Shown here piece after piece: positions 53,855 through 63,138 of a DNA stretch of 64,000 bases (position 1 is the stretch's first letter; the number at the start of each line of letters is the position of its first letter). The stretch covers positions 62,001-126,000 of the forward strand of contig ONHW01000008.1 of NCBI GenBank assembly GCA_900317745.1. Reading direction: 5' to 3'. The translations under genes were made by a program, and so were the position numbers. This stretch comes from an uncultured Bacteroidales bacterium. GTDB lineage: Bacteria > Bacteroidota > Bacteroidia > Bacteroidales > Paludibacteraceae. The notes under the pieces are model-generated. The model had not been told where the DNA came from. It was given only the letters and a program-made list of their open reading frames with translations, and made no database searches.

Positions 53855-54162
53855 TGTCGGTATTATTTCCGAAAGTAAACAAACCCCGTGAGTGGGATTA
53901 TCGTCCCATTTACTACGATGAGGCTAAGGAGGCGCGCAAGCAAAAACTTGCGCGTCTTCGGGCTTTGCGTGAGCAGAGAGAGCAGTCGGAAAACGAGAAC
54001 CCGGACGGCAAGGAGCATGTGACAACATTGCACCGCGGTTCGTTCCGCGAGGCACATGAGGCACAAACGAAGTTGAGAATAGATACGGAGCGTAAGTCGA
54101 AGTTGTCGTTCTGGATTGTGCTGCTGGTGCTGCTGTTTGTGGTGTTCTATTGGTTGTTGTAA
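53854..54162 (+). CDS. Small tail-anchored membrane protein
   Basis: 102 residues. A charged, helical N-terminal part (EAKEARKQKLARLRALREQRE) and one C-terminal membrane segment (LSFWIVLLVLLFVVFYWLL) fit a tail-anchored topology. Its ATG overlaps the previous stop by one base, indicating translational coupling. I associate similar small proteins with mutL neighbourhoods in this phylum. Function unknown. Confidence 0.78.
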   Translation: MSVLFPKVNKPREWDYRPIYYDEAKEARKQKLARLRALREQREQSENENPDGKEHVTTLHRGSFREAHEAQTKLRIDTERKSKLSFWIVLLVLLFVVFYWLL

Positions 54163-54225
54163 AAAAAGCCTACCCCCGCCCCCACCCTGAAAGGAGGGGA
54201 GTGGGGTTGAGAGTTTGAAGGTTTT
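54163..54225. repeat. GC-rich palindromic element spacer before mutL
   Basis: AGCCTACCCCCGCCCCCACCC, TGAAAGGAGGGGAGTGGGG and GTTGAGAGTTTGAAGG correspond part by part to the composite at 27204-27277. Confidence 0.85.
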
Positions 54226-56043
54226 ATGGATATTATTCGTCTGTTACCGGATAGTGTTGCCAATCAGATTGCTGCGGGCGAGGTTATTCAGCGCCCGGCA
54301 TCGTGTCTGAAAGAGTTGGTTGAGAACTCGCTTGATGCGGGTGCTCGCAGTATCCGTGTGCTTGTTCGCGATGCAGGCAAGACGCTTATCCAAGTGACGG
54401 ACGACGGTTCGGGCATGTCGGTATCGGATGCGCGTATGGCGTTTGAACGTCACGCGACCTCGAAGATCAGCAATGCGCAGGACTTGTTTCACTTGCGTAC
54501 GATGGGTTTTCGCGGTGAGGCGTTGCCGAGTATATGCGCGGTGGCACAAGTGAAAATGACCACCCGTCGAGCAAATGACGAGATGGGAACGCAGTTGGAG
54601 ATAGCAGGTTCGCAAGTGCTGAACCAAGAACCTTGTCAGTGTGCAGCGGGCACAACGATCCAGGTGCAGAACCTGTTCTTCAACGTGCCGGCACGGCGCC
54701 GATTCCTGAAGTCCGACCAGACAGAACTGAGAAACCTGATAACGACTTTCCAGCACATTGTGTTAGTTTATCCGGAGGTGGCGTTTACGTTTGCCTCGGA
54801 CGACGAGATTCTATACGACTTGCCGGTTGCTACGCACAAGCAGCGTATAGAGGGTGTGTTCGGCAAGAGCAAGAGCAAACTCTATACAGCGCAGTTGCTG
54901 GAGATAGAGCAACAGACCGAGTTGGTGACGATTCACGGGTTTGTGGGCAAACCCGAATCCGCCTCGAAGCAGGCAGCGCAGTTCTTCTTTGTGAACGGTC
55001 GTTACATGCGTCACCCGTACTTCCATAAAGCTGTTCTTCAGGCATACGCAGGTATGTTGCCGTCGGAGCAGTTGCCGCCGTACTTCATCTATTTCGATAT
55101 AGCGCCGGAGCAGATTGACGTGAATGTTCATCCGACGAAGACAGAGATCAAGTTTGCCGACGAGCAGTCGATTTTCCCAATATTGATGGCTACGGTTCGT
55201 GCTGCGTTGGGTAAGTTCAATGTAGTGCCTTCGATAGATTTTCTGGGCGGAGATGTTGAAATGCCCGTGTCAGACGCAAATATGCGTGCCGGAGCTAAAG
55301 CTCCCGAGTTACATCTGTCGTCGGGTTACAACCCATTTTCCCAGCCGCGAAATGCAGTGCAGCCTAAGGAACGCGTTGCGCCGCATTGGCAGGAGTTGTA
55401 CGAGCCGTTGCGCCGTGAGCAACAGTCAAGCGTTATGCCGGAGCCGGTGCAGGACGAGTTGCCGCAGATACAGACAAAAGAAGCAGTTTTGCATCCGCAA
55501 GCCTTGGCGGGAGGATATATATCCTGTGTTGTGCCTGAAGGTTTGTTGCTCGTACATGCGCGTCGCGCGCACGTTACCATCTTATATCACCAGTTGCTGG
55601 CACAGTTGCAGATTCATCGCGGAGTGAGTCAGCAGTTGCTGTTTGCCGAACCGCTGACGTTGAGTGCCGATGAGCAGCCTGTGCTGGAGGCATTGCTGCC
55701 CGAGCTCAGGTACATAGGGTTTGAACTGGAGAAAGTGAGTGCCGATGCGTATGATATAACGGCAATGCCTTCGGTGTTAGGCAACCAGAGTGCGGAGACC
55801 TCGCTGCGTGCTATTCTGGCGCGTTCGGCAGACAGTCCGTCGGATCTGCAGGCGGATATGCAGCAGCGTATTGCGTTAACATTGGCGCAGAGCGCCGCTA
55901 TCCCGACAGGTAAAAACATGAGTGAGGCAGAGATGAGTGATTTGTTGGAGAAACTGTTTGCACTGCCTTCCTCACGAATAACGCCGGACGGAAAAACCGT
56001 AGCCGTACTCCTTTCGGCAGAAGATATAGCAAGGCGATTTTAG
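54226..56043 (+). CDS. mutL: DNA mismatch repair protein MutL
   Basis: 605 residues. GHKL ATPase motifs ELVENSLDAGA, DDGSGMS and TMGFRGEALPSI are intact. In the C-terminal domain the DQHA-x2-E-x4-E endonuclease motif is not present; the matching place reads VHARRAH (about 443-449). This suggests a non-nicking MutL, as in MutH-type systems or other Bacteroidetes, with strand choice unknown. It follows the TPR lipoprotein run. Confidence 0.95.
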   Translation: MDIIRLLPDSVANQIAAGEVIQRPASCLKELVENSLDAGARSIRVLVRDAGKTLIQVTDDGSGMSVSDARMAFERHATSKISNAQDLFHLRTMGFRGEALPSICAVAQVKMTTRRANDEMGTQLEIAGSQVLNQEPCQCAAGTTIQVQNLFFNVPARRRFLKSDQTELRNLITTFQHIVLVYPEVAFTFASDDEILYDLPVATHKQRIEGVFGKSKSKLYTAQLLEIEQQTELVTIHGFVGKPESASKQAAQFFFVNGRYMRHPYFHKAVLQAYAGMLPSEQLPPYFIYFDIAPEQIDVNVHPTKTEIKFADEQSIFPILMATVRAALGKFNVVPSIDFLGGDVEMPVSDANMRAGAKAPELHLSSGYNPFSQPRNAVQPKERVAPHWQELYEPLRREQQSSVMPEPVQDELPQIQTKEAVLHPQALAGGYISCVVPEGLLLVHARRAHVTILYHQLLAQLQIHRGVSQQLLFAEPLTLSADEQPVLEALLPELRYIGFELEKVSADAYDITAMPSVLGNQSAETSLRAILARSADSPSDLQADMQQRIALTLAQSAAIPTGKNMSEAEMSDLLEKLFALPSSRITPDGKTVAVLLSAEDIARRF

Positions 56044-56104
56044 CGTGTGAATATAGCAAAAAAAAGTTAATCACACAGCAAATAAATGTAAACACGCCAA
56101 ATAT

Positions 56105-56135
56105 TTGCATTTTCGACAAAAAAGCCTTTACTTTG
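56105..56135 (+). promoter_or_regulatory. -33/-7 promoter of acpP-fabF
   Basis: TTGCATT (56105-56111), 16 bp, TTACTTTG (56128-56135). Confidence 0.8.
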
Positions 56136-56188
56136 CATTCGCTTATAGCGAAATTTAGAATAAATTAACCATTTAAACATACAAGATT

Positions 56189-56428
56189 ATGTCTGAAATT
56201 GAATCAAAAGTAATTGACATCATTGTTGAAAAATTAGGTGTCAGCAAATCACAAGTTACCATGGAATCGTCTTACACAGCCGATCTGAACGCAGATTCGC
56301 TGGACGTTGTAGAGCTCGTAATGGAGTTTGAGAAGGAGTTTGGAATCACCATCTCCGACGACGCCACCCAGAAGATCAGCACCGTAGGCGATACAGTAGC
56401 TTATATCACTGAAGCTTTGAACAAGTAA
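56189..56428 (+). CDS. acpP: Acyl carrier protein
   Basis: 79 residues. S37 in [14 protein letters not shown] is the phosphopantetheine site. It carries acyl chains in fatty acid synthesis. fabF starts 18 bp downstream in the same transcript. Confidence 0.97.
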   Translation: MSEIESKVIDIIVEKLGVSKSQVTMESSYTADLNADSLDVVELVMEFEKEFGITISDDATQKISTVGDTVAYITEALNK

Positions 56429-56446
56429 TTCAGCGCATAGTCGTCC

Positions 56447-57709
56447 ATGGCATTGAAACGGGTAGTAATAACGGGTTTAGGAACGATCAATCCCCTTGGT
56501 CATGATGTACCGTCCACCTGGGCGGCACTGATGGCCGGAAAGAGCGGAGCAGGTCCTATTACGTTGTTTGATGCAACGTTGTTCCGCAGCCATTTCGCCT
56601 GTGAGGTGAAAGATTTCGACCCGAATGTCTGGTTTGACTTCAAGGAGCAACGCAAGCTGGATCGTTTTACGATGCTGGCTTACGTTGCGGCACTTGAGGC
56701 CTACAAAGATGCGGCACTGCAAGCCGAGCAGGATCCTACCCGCGTTGGTGTGATCATAGGTTCAGGCATGGGCGGTGTGAGCACGTTTGAGCAACAAGTG
56801 ACCGAACATGAGCAGCAGGGAGACGGAGTACCGCACTATTCACCGTTCCTTATTCCGCGAATCATCACGGATATAGCTGCCGGATACATAGCTATCCATC
56901 TGGGTCTGAAAGGCCCTAACTTCTGTACAACAGCCGCGTGCGCATCCTCAGCCATTGCGTTTATGTCAGCAATGAACCATATTCGTCTGGGCAAGGCGGA
57001 TGCAGTGCTGGTAGGCGGCAGTGAAGCAGAGATCTGCCCGATCTCGATAGGCGGATTTAATGCGCTACGAGCCTTGTCCACGCGTAATGATGAGCCAATG
57101 ACGGCCTCTCGTCCGTTCTCGGCGTCGCGTGACGGTTTTGTAGCGGGCGAAGGTGCAGCGTGTGTGATGCTGGAGGAGTATGAGCACGCGGTAGAGCGCG
57201 GAGCACATATCTATGCCGAGTTGGTAGGTTACGGTTCGACAGCGGATGCGTTCCACCTGACCGCTCCTGATCCTGAAGGCGAAGGTGCAGCACGTGTGAT
57301 GCTGGACGCCGTAAAAGATGCCGGCATTCGTGCAGATGAAGTGGATTATATCAATACGCACGGTACATCGACACCGATAGGCGATCTGGCAGAAGCCAAG
57401 GCGATAGTCAAGGCGTTTGGCGAGCATGCGTACGAGATGAATCTGTCGTCCACCAAATCGATGACCGGACATTTGCTGGGCGCGTCGGGCGCGATGGAAG
57501 CACTGATAACAACGTTGGCGTTATACCACCAGGTTGTGCCGCCGACAACCAATCATGCGGAGGGCGACGAAGACCCGAATATTGACCCACGATTGAACTT
57601 CACGTTCAACACCCCGCAGCAGCGCGAGTTGCGCTATGCAATAAGTAACGCGTTCGGCTTTGGCGGTCACAATGCCGCACTGCTGTTCAAGCGTTACAAC
57701 AACGAGTAG
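56447..57709 (+). CDS. fabF: Beta-ketoacyl-ACP synthase II
   Basis: 420 residues. Nucleophile C165 in TTAACASSA, with NTHGTSTPIGD and MTGHLLGASG histidine motifs. It elongates acyl-ACP with malonyl-ACP. The rnc gene that often follows fabF in this phylum is absent. Confidence 0.96.
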   Translation: MALKRVVITGLGTINPLGHDVPSTWAALMAGKSGAGPITLFDATLFRSHFACEVKDFDPNVWFDFKEQRKLDRFTMLAYVAALEAYKDAALQAEQDPTRVGVIIGSGMGGVSTFEQQVTEHEQQGDGVPHYSPFLIPRIITDIAAGYIAIHLGLKGPNFCTTAACASSAIAFMSAMNHIRLGKADAVLVGGSEAEICPISIGGFNALRALSTRNDEPMTASRPFSASRDGFVAGEGAACVMLEEYEHAVERGAHIYAELVGYGSTADAFHLTAPDPEGEGAARVMLDAVKDAGIRADEVDYINTHGTSTPIGDLAEAKAIVKAFGEHAYEMNLSSTKSMTGHLLGASGAMEALITTLALYHQVVPPTTNHAEGDEDPNIDPRLNFTFNTPQQRELRYAISNAFGFGGHNAALLFKRYNNE

Positions 57710-57820
57710 AAAACTATAGGGAGGCTGCTGCCGACTGTGTGTCGGATGCAGATCCTACTATATAGAGTCGAAAAACCGACTATAAACCCTAAACTTCAAG
57801 TATAACAAAACAAAACAATT

Positions 57821-58018
57821 ATGAATGTAGAATTGATTGGCGCAAACGCCGGAAAAATTTGGAATGCATTGCAGAATGGTGCTTTGTCGAGCAAAGCCTT
57901 GAAGAAAGCAACCAAACTCAAAGAGGCTGACCTCAACCTTGCATTAGGCTGGTTGGCACGCGAAGGCAAGTTGGCCTTCTGCGAAGAAGGTGAAGAGACA
58001 ATTATCGCTCTTGCCTAA
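57821..58018 (+). CDS. Winged-helix protein (DUF2582-like)
   Basis: 65 residues. Short winged helix-turn-helix: IGANAGKIWNALQNG, SSKALKKATKLKEADLNLALGWLAREGKLAF, ending in a beta hairpin. It looks like a small DNA-binding protein; its target is unknown. A 105-bp upstream region contains two hairpins (CCGAC-GTCGG near 57735 and AGTCG-CGACT near 57768), and a strong terminator follows. Confidence 0.85.
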   Translation: MNVELIGANAGKIWNALQNGALSSKALKKATKLKEADLNLALGWLAREGKLAFCEEGEETIIALA

Positions 58019-58036
58019 GCAGTAAAAAAGTTAACA

Positions 58037-58077
58037 AACAAGATACCCACCTTAACCCAAGATGGGTATCTTTGTTT
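58037..58077 (+). terminator. Terminator after the winged-helix gene
   Basis: AACAAGATACCCA (about 58037-58049) pairs with TGGGTATCTTTGTTT (58063-58077), with an inner CTT/AAG pair and a T-rich end. Confidence 0.85.
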
Positions 58078-58116
58078 AGAAGACCAAGCAATCAAGGAAA
58101 AACGAATATACCAATC

Positions 58117-59562
58117 ATGAAGAAACTTAATCTGTTATTTGTAGCGTTGGCGGTATGTGCCGCACAGGTGCTGGCCGAGGCGACATTTGATTTCTCAACG
58201 AGTCTGCCGCAAGGCTGGACGGCAACGGTCAGTCCTCGCGGATATGAAGACAGAGGTGCGCAGTTCATAGAGAACAGCGAACTCAGTCTGCCCGGAGTGA
58301 GCGAGGTGAAGCAGGTGACAGTCCTGTGTTCCGCCAACGAAGATAACGTCAACAGCATAGAAGTGACAGTAGGCGGCGTATCGCTCGGCAAGAAACAGTT
58401 GCCAAAAGCCAACGACCAGACGCAGACCTTTGAGAGCAGTACGGCTCTTGAGGGCGAATTGAAGATACTGATCACCCGGACAAAGAAGTCTGTTTGGATC
58501 AAAACCGTGACTATAGACGGGACATTTGACAGCAGTGTTATTCCCGAGGTTGATCCGACAGAAGGTTTGGACGGCGAGTATGTATATGACGAACCGACTA
58601 CGGTTGTGAGCACCGACTCGTTAGGAAGCAAGATTCCGTACACATTCATATACAACAACGTGAAAGTGATTGCATCGATGGGCACCAAGACAGCCAATTA
58701 CTTCGGTGCGAATGCCGGATCGGTAATCACGTTTGTAACAACGCGGAAAATGAAAGCGCTGGTTGTGGACGGATTTTTGCGCAAAGGGTTCAGTGCGGAA
58801 AGTACGGCAGGGAAGATTGTATATAAATACTCGAGTGACGTGGATATCGAGGAAGATGAGGTGTTGGCAGTAACGGATATTGACACGAATATCGTCAGTC
58901 TGACCTGCGACAAGCAGTTGCGCTGTCATGCGTTGCACATCTACTTTGAGGCTAATCCCGAGGTAGATATAGAGCCTGGAGAGGAAGGCCAGTTCTCGTA
59001 CTACTATGAGCCTGAGGAGACAAAGGCGTTTGTGCTGAAGTTTGATTCGCTTACATACGTTGATATGACTGAGAATTTAGGTTATGCTTGCACCAGTCTG
59101 CTTTTCACCAGCGGTGAGGCTGAACTGAGTCTGGCAGTGTTTGCATCCACGATAGATGGTGAGAGCATATTGCCGGTAGGCACGTATCCTATTAATGACA
59201 GTTATGCCGCCAATACCGTTCAGGCTTCGCCCGGCGGTGACAAATATATGGATTATCCGTCGTATCTGGCAACAGATTTTGAGCAAACAGAAGAAGGCGA
59301 GACATACAATCCGTACTATCTGGTCAGCGGAACGGTGGAGGTTCTGCAAGTAGAAGGCGGTGTATATTTCGGCATTGACGCCACGTCCTACAAAGGCTCG
59401 ACCATTAAAGGTGAATACATGTGTGCCAAAGGTGAGCCCATTGTAGAAGATGCAGTGGAACGGGTAAGCGTGTCGGTTAAGGCGCGCAAGGTTCTGCGTG
59501 ACGGACGGCTGATGATAGAGCGTAACGGAACGATATATAACGTAGGCGGGCAGAAGCAGTAA
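58117..59562 (+). CDS. Large secreted protein of unknown function
   Basis: 481 residues from ATG 58117. Signal peptide to about LAEA. The body is beta-rich and acidic, with possible repeats of sandwich domains (TFDFSTSLPQGWTATV; ANYFGANAGSVITFVTTRK). The last 30 residues (ARKVLRDGRLMIERNGTIYN) form a basic, beta-like tail that resembles C-terminal sorting-type tails of exported Bacteroidetes proteins, possibly T9SS-related. Function and substrate are not recognised. Confidence 0.75.
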   Translation: MKKLNLLFVALAVCAAQVLAEATFDFSTSLPQGWTATVSPRGYEDRGAQFIENSELSLPGVSEVKQVTVLCSANEDNVNSIEVTVGGVSLGKKQLPKANDQTQTFESSTALEGELKILITRTKKSVWIKTVTIDGTFDSSVIPEVDPTEGLDGEYVYDEPTTVVSTDSLGSKIPYTFIYNNVKVIASMGTKTANYFGANAGSVITFVTTRKMKALVVDGFLRKGFSAESTAGKIVYKYSSDVDIEEDEVLAVTDIDTNIVSLTCDKQLRCHALHIYFEANPEVDIEPGEEGQFSYYYEPEETKAFVLKFDSLTYVDMTENLGYACTSLLFTSGEAELSLAVFASTIDGESILPVGTYPINDSYAANTVQASPGGDKYMDYPSYLATDFEQTEEGETYNPYYLVSGTVEVLQVEGGVYFGIDATSYKGSTIKGEYMCAKGEPIVEDAVERVSVSVKARKVLRDGRLMIERNGTIYNVGGQKQ

Positions 59563-59565
59563 TAC

Positions 59566-60453
59566 TTAGACCGCTACGAGGGCTTTCAGTCCGCCCTGAA
59601 TGATGCGGATGTGAATGTCTTTGCCGGCATCAACGGGATCACCATCGATATGAAACGGTGCTGCAGATTCGCGCTGGAGAGTAATATCTCCGGCGCGAAG
59701 TGTTTTTATGAGCGGACTTCGGTCAATCGTTCCGGCAAAGAGTCTGACTGCCAGTGGCAAGCAGTCCCACAAGGCGTATGGTGACATAAGAACGATATCC
59801 ATTTTGCCGTCTTGCAGGCTTGCGTGAGGAGCGATACGTGCGGCGTTGCCCCATTGGTTGGCGTTGGCAAACGTGACGAGAAAGGCTTTGCGGGTTTCGT
59901 TGATACCATCGCCGGATATGTGGTAGGTTTGTGCCTTGTACGTGAACACGAGGTGTATGATGTTTTGCAGATACGTCATGAATCCGCGCTGCGCGCTGTG
60001 TGCAAATCGGTCAGCCACTTCGGCGTCCAAGCCTGCTCCGCAGGTGCATACGAAGAGTTGTTCGTTGGCCAATCCGTAGTCGATGTCAATCGTTCGGCAG
60101 TTGTTCAGCAGCGCGATGGCTTTGCGTGTATCCATTGGAATATGCAGATGTCTCGCCAAACCGTTACCGCTGCCCATAGGCAGGATTCCCAGTGCTGTAG
60201 TGGTGTCGCGTAGTCCGCGTGCCACTTCGTTTACAGTGCCGTCACCACCCACTGAAACCACGGTGTCGAAGCCGTCATGAGCGAACTGTCGTGCCAGTTC
60301 GGTAGCATGACCGGCGTGCTCAGTATAAACGAGTGTCGGTTGCCATTGTTCGTGGTCGAGGATCTGATTGACCAGTTCCGGCAGTTGGCGCTTGACCTGC
60401 TGCAGTCTTTTGGCACCGGAGATAGGATTGATGATAAATGCAATATGCTTCAT
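59566..60453 (-). CDS. Diacylglycerol kinase-like lipid kinase (YegS/DagK family)
   Basis: 295 residues from ATG 60453. INPISGAKR, VSVGGDGTVNEVARGL and PMGSGNGLARHL are the nucleotide-binding motifs of the DAGK catalytic domain; the C-terminal beta domain ends HIDGDP...GGLKALVAV. It phosphorylates a lipid such as diacylglycerol, a sphingoid base or undecaprenol. It converges with the 58117 gene, 3 bp apart. Minus-strand TATCTTTG at 60501-60494 is its likely -7 box. Confidence 0.88.
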   Translation of the reverse strand: MKHIAFIINPISGAKRLQQVKRQLPELVNQILDHEQWQPTLVYTEHAGHATELARQFAHDGFDTVVSVGGDGTVNEVARGLRDTTTALGILPMGSGNGLARHLHIPMDTRKAIALLNNCRTIDIDYGLANEQLFVCTCGAGLDAEVADRFAHSAQRGFMTYLQNIIHLVFTYKAQTYHISGDGINETRKAFLVTFANANQWGNAARIAPHASLQDGKMDIVLMSPYALWDCLPLAVRLFAGTIDRSPLIKTLRAGDITLQRESAAPFHIDGDPVDAGKDIHIRIIQGGLKALVAV

Positions 60454-60617
60454 GTACTTTTGGTCACCGATTGGGGAACGTGCAATTTTTATGCAAAGAT
60501 AGTGAAAAAAAATGAAAAAACAAAATGCTTGGGTAAAAAATCTGCTATTTGTGTGTAAGAATTTTAACGGGAAAGCGTTTTTTGCTGTGTGTATCGATAT
60601 GCAGACAGCAGTCACAC

Positions 60618-60648
60618 AAAAAAACAGCCCCGCGCGTTGCGGGGCTGT
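60618..60648 (-). terminator. Terminator of the comEC run
   Basis: ACAGCCCCGC (60624-60633) and GCGGGGCTGT (60639-60648) make a 10-bp stem; seven A residues at 60618-60624 read as a U-run on the minus strand. Confidence 0.9.
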
Positions 60649-60751
60649 AGTTGAGTGGCGCGTGACACGGATCGCTTGGTGCGTGACACGAGTTACTGTA
60701 TAGGTGACTTAGTTAAGTTCAGCACCCATGAGGTTGAAGATTTTACCGTGT

Positions 60752-62437
60752 TTACGGTTGTTGTTCGTCCAAAAGATGTATGTTGCGGTTGCGGCAATAT
60801 TGCTCGAGGGCTTGTTGGCGGCGCGGAGACAGGTAGGGCGCATAGACATAATCGTTGTTGCGGAAGCGGAAGAAGGTGTAACGGGAGTCGGTGGCAAACG
60901 TTTCTGTCGTGCCGCCATGCGAGTAATAGATCGTTCTGCCACGTGTTGCCAGGGTGTGGGTGTTGAGGGTTTGCTTTGCGTCATAGACGTGCAAGACGCA
61001 GAACAAAGCGATAGCCGCTGCTGCCGGAGCGTACCAGGAAAGTCGTTGCCGCTGGATGCGCAGGTAGCAACAGCCGATGGCAATCACCAGACAGGCGAGC
61101 ATAGATGGCGTGGCGGAGATATGTAGCGTAGAATAGGGTAGATGTTCGATCCAGGCGACGAATGTACATACCCAACCGCCTGCGTATTGCAGAGCGAAGG
61201 CAAGCCAGGCGCCAACAGGTGTGTGAGCGAGTACGAGGGTAAGTATGCCTCCAATAACCAAGAAATATGATATAGGCAAAATGACAAGGTTCGTCAAAAT
61301 AAAATACCGAGATACTTGTCTAAAATAAAAGAGCGTAACAGGTAATGTTCCAATTGTGGCAGCAATAGATGTGGACAATATAACTCTTGGCCACCGAATA
61401 AACCAATTCCCTCTTTTCCCCAAAGAAGAACTTATGTACATGGAGAACATCAAAATACTTGCAACGGCAGAAAAAGACAACAGGAAACTCACATTGAATA
61501 AACTTAATGGTTCTACCCACAAACAGATACATGCTGCGGCTGCCAGTGTGTTGAAGGAAATACTTTGCCGCCGGCATATCCAGCCGACTTGTACAATAGT
61601 CAGCATTAGTGCGGCGCGCATGACGGATGGAGACAGACCGGTTATGAACGCGTAAGCCCACATAACTGCAATAATGCAGGAGGAGAGTAATGCGCGCCGG
61701 ATACGTTGTTCGTATAACGGTCGCCACAAGCCGAAGCAGGTGAGCAAGGAAACGACGACTATATAAATGATTCCTGTGTGCAAGCCGCTCACCGCGAGAA
61801 CGTGTGCTGCGCCAGCGGCAGCAAATGACTGCCTGAGGTCGGAGTCCAGCGCGTCCCGTTCGCCCAAGGTGATGGCGGATATCAGCGCCAAGGGCTGATC
61901 GTGCAGGCCTGCGTCAGAATAACGTTGTGCTAATTTTCGCTGAACAGTTGTGGCGTAGGCGCGCAAAGTGCGAACAGGAAGATGCCCGATAGTCTGCCAC
62001 TGCGTTATATGCCCCACACCAACCTTGTGTTGCAAACGTAGAAAGTCACCATAGTTGAATTCTCTTTCCGCTTTAACATGCGGGCGCGTGATACGCGTGC
62101 GCACTAACAATATATCACCTATATCAGGAATGTCGGCAGAATCAGTCCGTAGATACAAGACAGCATTCTGCGAAAGTGCCCGGACTGAATCCTGTTGCAC
62201 GAGCATTCCCAACAAGTTAACCGATAAACGCCAACTGCTGGATTTGCGTACGGGCGGTTCGGTTACATGAACGCGATAGACGGCAAGCGAGTCGAGATAG
62301 TCAGCCTCGGTGTCGTAGCGCAGGTTAAACGGGAAATGCAGATAGTACGCACAGCAGATAAGCAATGCGGTAAACAGAAAGATAAAAACGAAAGGAAAGC
62401 GCCTTGCCACCGGTTGTTCAATCAGAATTTGTCGCAA
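60752..62437 (-). CDS. comEC: ComEC/Rec2-family DNA uptake channel, lacking the metallo-beta-lactamase domain
   Basis: 561 residues. A DUF4131-like N-terminal region and the competence core with HVLAVSGLHTGIIYIVV, followed by about ten membrane segments. It should pass single-stranded DNA through the inner membrane. No C-terminal HxHxDH hydrolase domain is seen; the protein ends shortly after the last membrane segments with a soluble tail. Codon use differs near 61300-61500 (AT-richer), which may be a locally diverged part. Confidence 0.88.
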   Translation of the reverse strand: MRQILIEQPVARRFPFVFIFLFTALLICCAYYLHFPFNLRYDTEADYLDSLAVYRVHVTEPPVRKSSSWRLSVNLLGMLVQQDSVRALSQNAVLYLRTDSADIPDIGDILLVRTRITRPHVKAEREFNYGDFLRLQHKVGVGHITQWQTIGHLPVRTLRAYATTVQRKLAQRYSDAGLHDQPLALISAITLGERDALDSDLRQSFAAAGAAHVLAVSGLHTGIIYIVVVSLLTCFGLWRPLYEQRIRRALLSSCIIAVMWAYAFITGLSPSVMRAALMLTIVQVGWICRRQSISFNTLAAAACICLWVEPLSLFNVSFLLSFSAVASILMFSMYISSSLGKRGNWFIRWPRVILSTSIAATIGTLPVTLFYFRQVSRYFILTNLVILPISYFLVIGGILTLVLAHTPVGAWLAFALQYAGGWVCTFVAWIEHLPYSTLHISATPSMLACLVIAIGCCYLRIQRQRLSWYAPAAAAIALFCVLHVYDAKQTLNTHTLATRGRTIYYSHGGTTETFATDSRYTFFRFRNNDYVYAPYLSPRRQQALEQYCRNRNIHLLDEQQP

Positions 62438-62450
62438 TGGCTTCAGCCGA

Positions 62451-63095
62451 TCATTGTTTCATAATGCGAATAGCCTGTTCGGGATCAGGTGCGCCGAACA
62501 CAGCCGAGCCAGCCACGAGCACGTCAGCACCTGCAGCAAACAGTTCGCTTGCGTTATGAGTGTTCACTCCGCCATCAATCTCGATGAGTGTATTGAGGCC
62601 GCGACGATCGATCTCCTGACGGATGAAACGGATCTTATCCATCGTTTCGGGGATGAACTTTTGCCCGCCGAATCCGGCAAAGACAGACATGAGCAAAACC
62701 ATGTCCACTTTGTCGAGAAATTTTACCAGTCTCTCAACGGCTATGTTTGAATTGATTGTCAAGCAAGTACGTACCCCCTTGGCACGTATAAGGTCTAGGA
62801 TTGGCTCGGGATTGTCCGTAGCCTCCAAGTGAAACCCCACGCTCCACGCCCCAGCATCGCAGAATCGCTCGACATATTTCTCGGGATGAACGATCATCAG
62901 GTGCACGTCCAACGGCTTGGTGCAATACTTGCGCATGGGTTCCATGAGCGGGAAGCCGAAGGAGATGTTCGGCACAAACACGCCATCCATAACATCCACG
63001 TGCAGCCAGTCGGCCTCGGAGCGGTTGATCATCTCAAGGTCTTTGCGCAGTTCGGCAAAGTTAGCAGACAAAACGGAAGGAGCAATGAGTTTCAT
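62451..63095 (-). CDS. rpe: Ribulose-phosphate 3-epimerase
   Basis: 214 residues, TIM barrel. APSVLSANFAEL, HVDVMDGVFVPN, DVHLMI, VFAGFGGQKF and IDGGVN are diagnostic, including the metal-binding His/Asp. It interconverts ribulose- and xylulose-5-phosphate. comEC follows 13 bp downstream. Confidence 0.96.
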   Translation of the reverse strand: MKLIAPSVLSANFAELRKDLEMINRSEADWLHVDVMDGVFVPNISFGFPLMEPMRKYCTKPLDVHLMIVHPEKYVERFCDAGAWSVGFHLEATDNPEPILDLIRAKGVRTCLTINSNIAVERLVKFLDKVDMVLLMSVFAGFGGQKFIPETMDKIRFIRQEIDRRGLNTLIEIDGGVNTHNASELFAAGADVLVAGSAVFGAPDPEQAIRIMKQ

Positions 63096-63138
63096 GGTTT
63101 GAGGGTTTGAATGTTTGAGGGTTTGAAAGTTTGAGAGT
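63096..63138. repeat. GTTTGAGGGTTTGAA micro-repeat spacer
   Basis: About five units GTTTGAGG/GTTTGAAT/GTTTGAGA fill the gap between the metallophosphoesterase gene and rpe. Confidence 0.85.

Noticed and set aside
57716-57820. Small RNA or riboswitch before the winged-helix gene
   Set aside because: Two small hairpins exist but no promoter or known riboswitch core; too weak to call.
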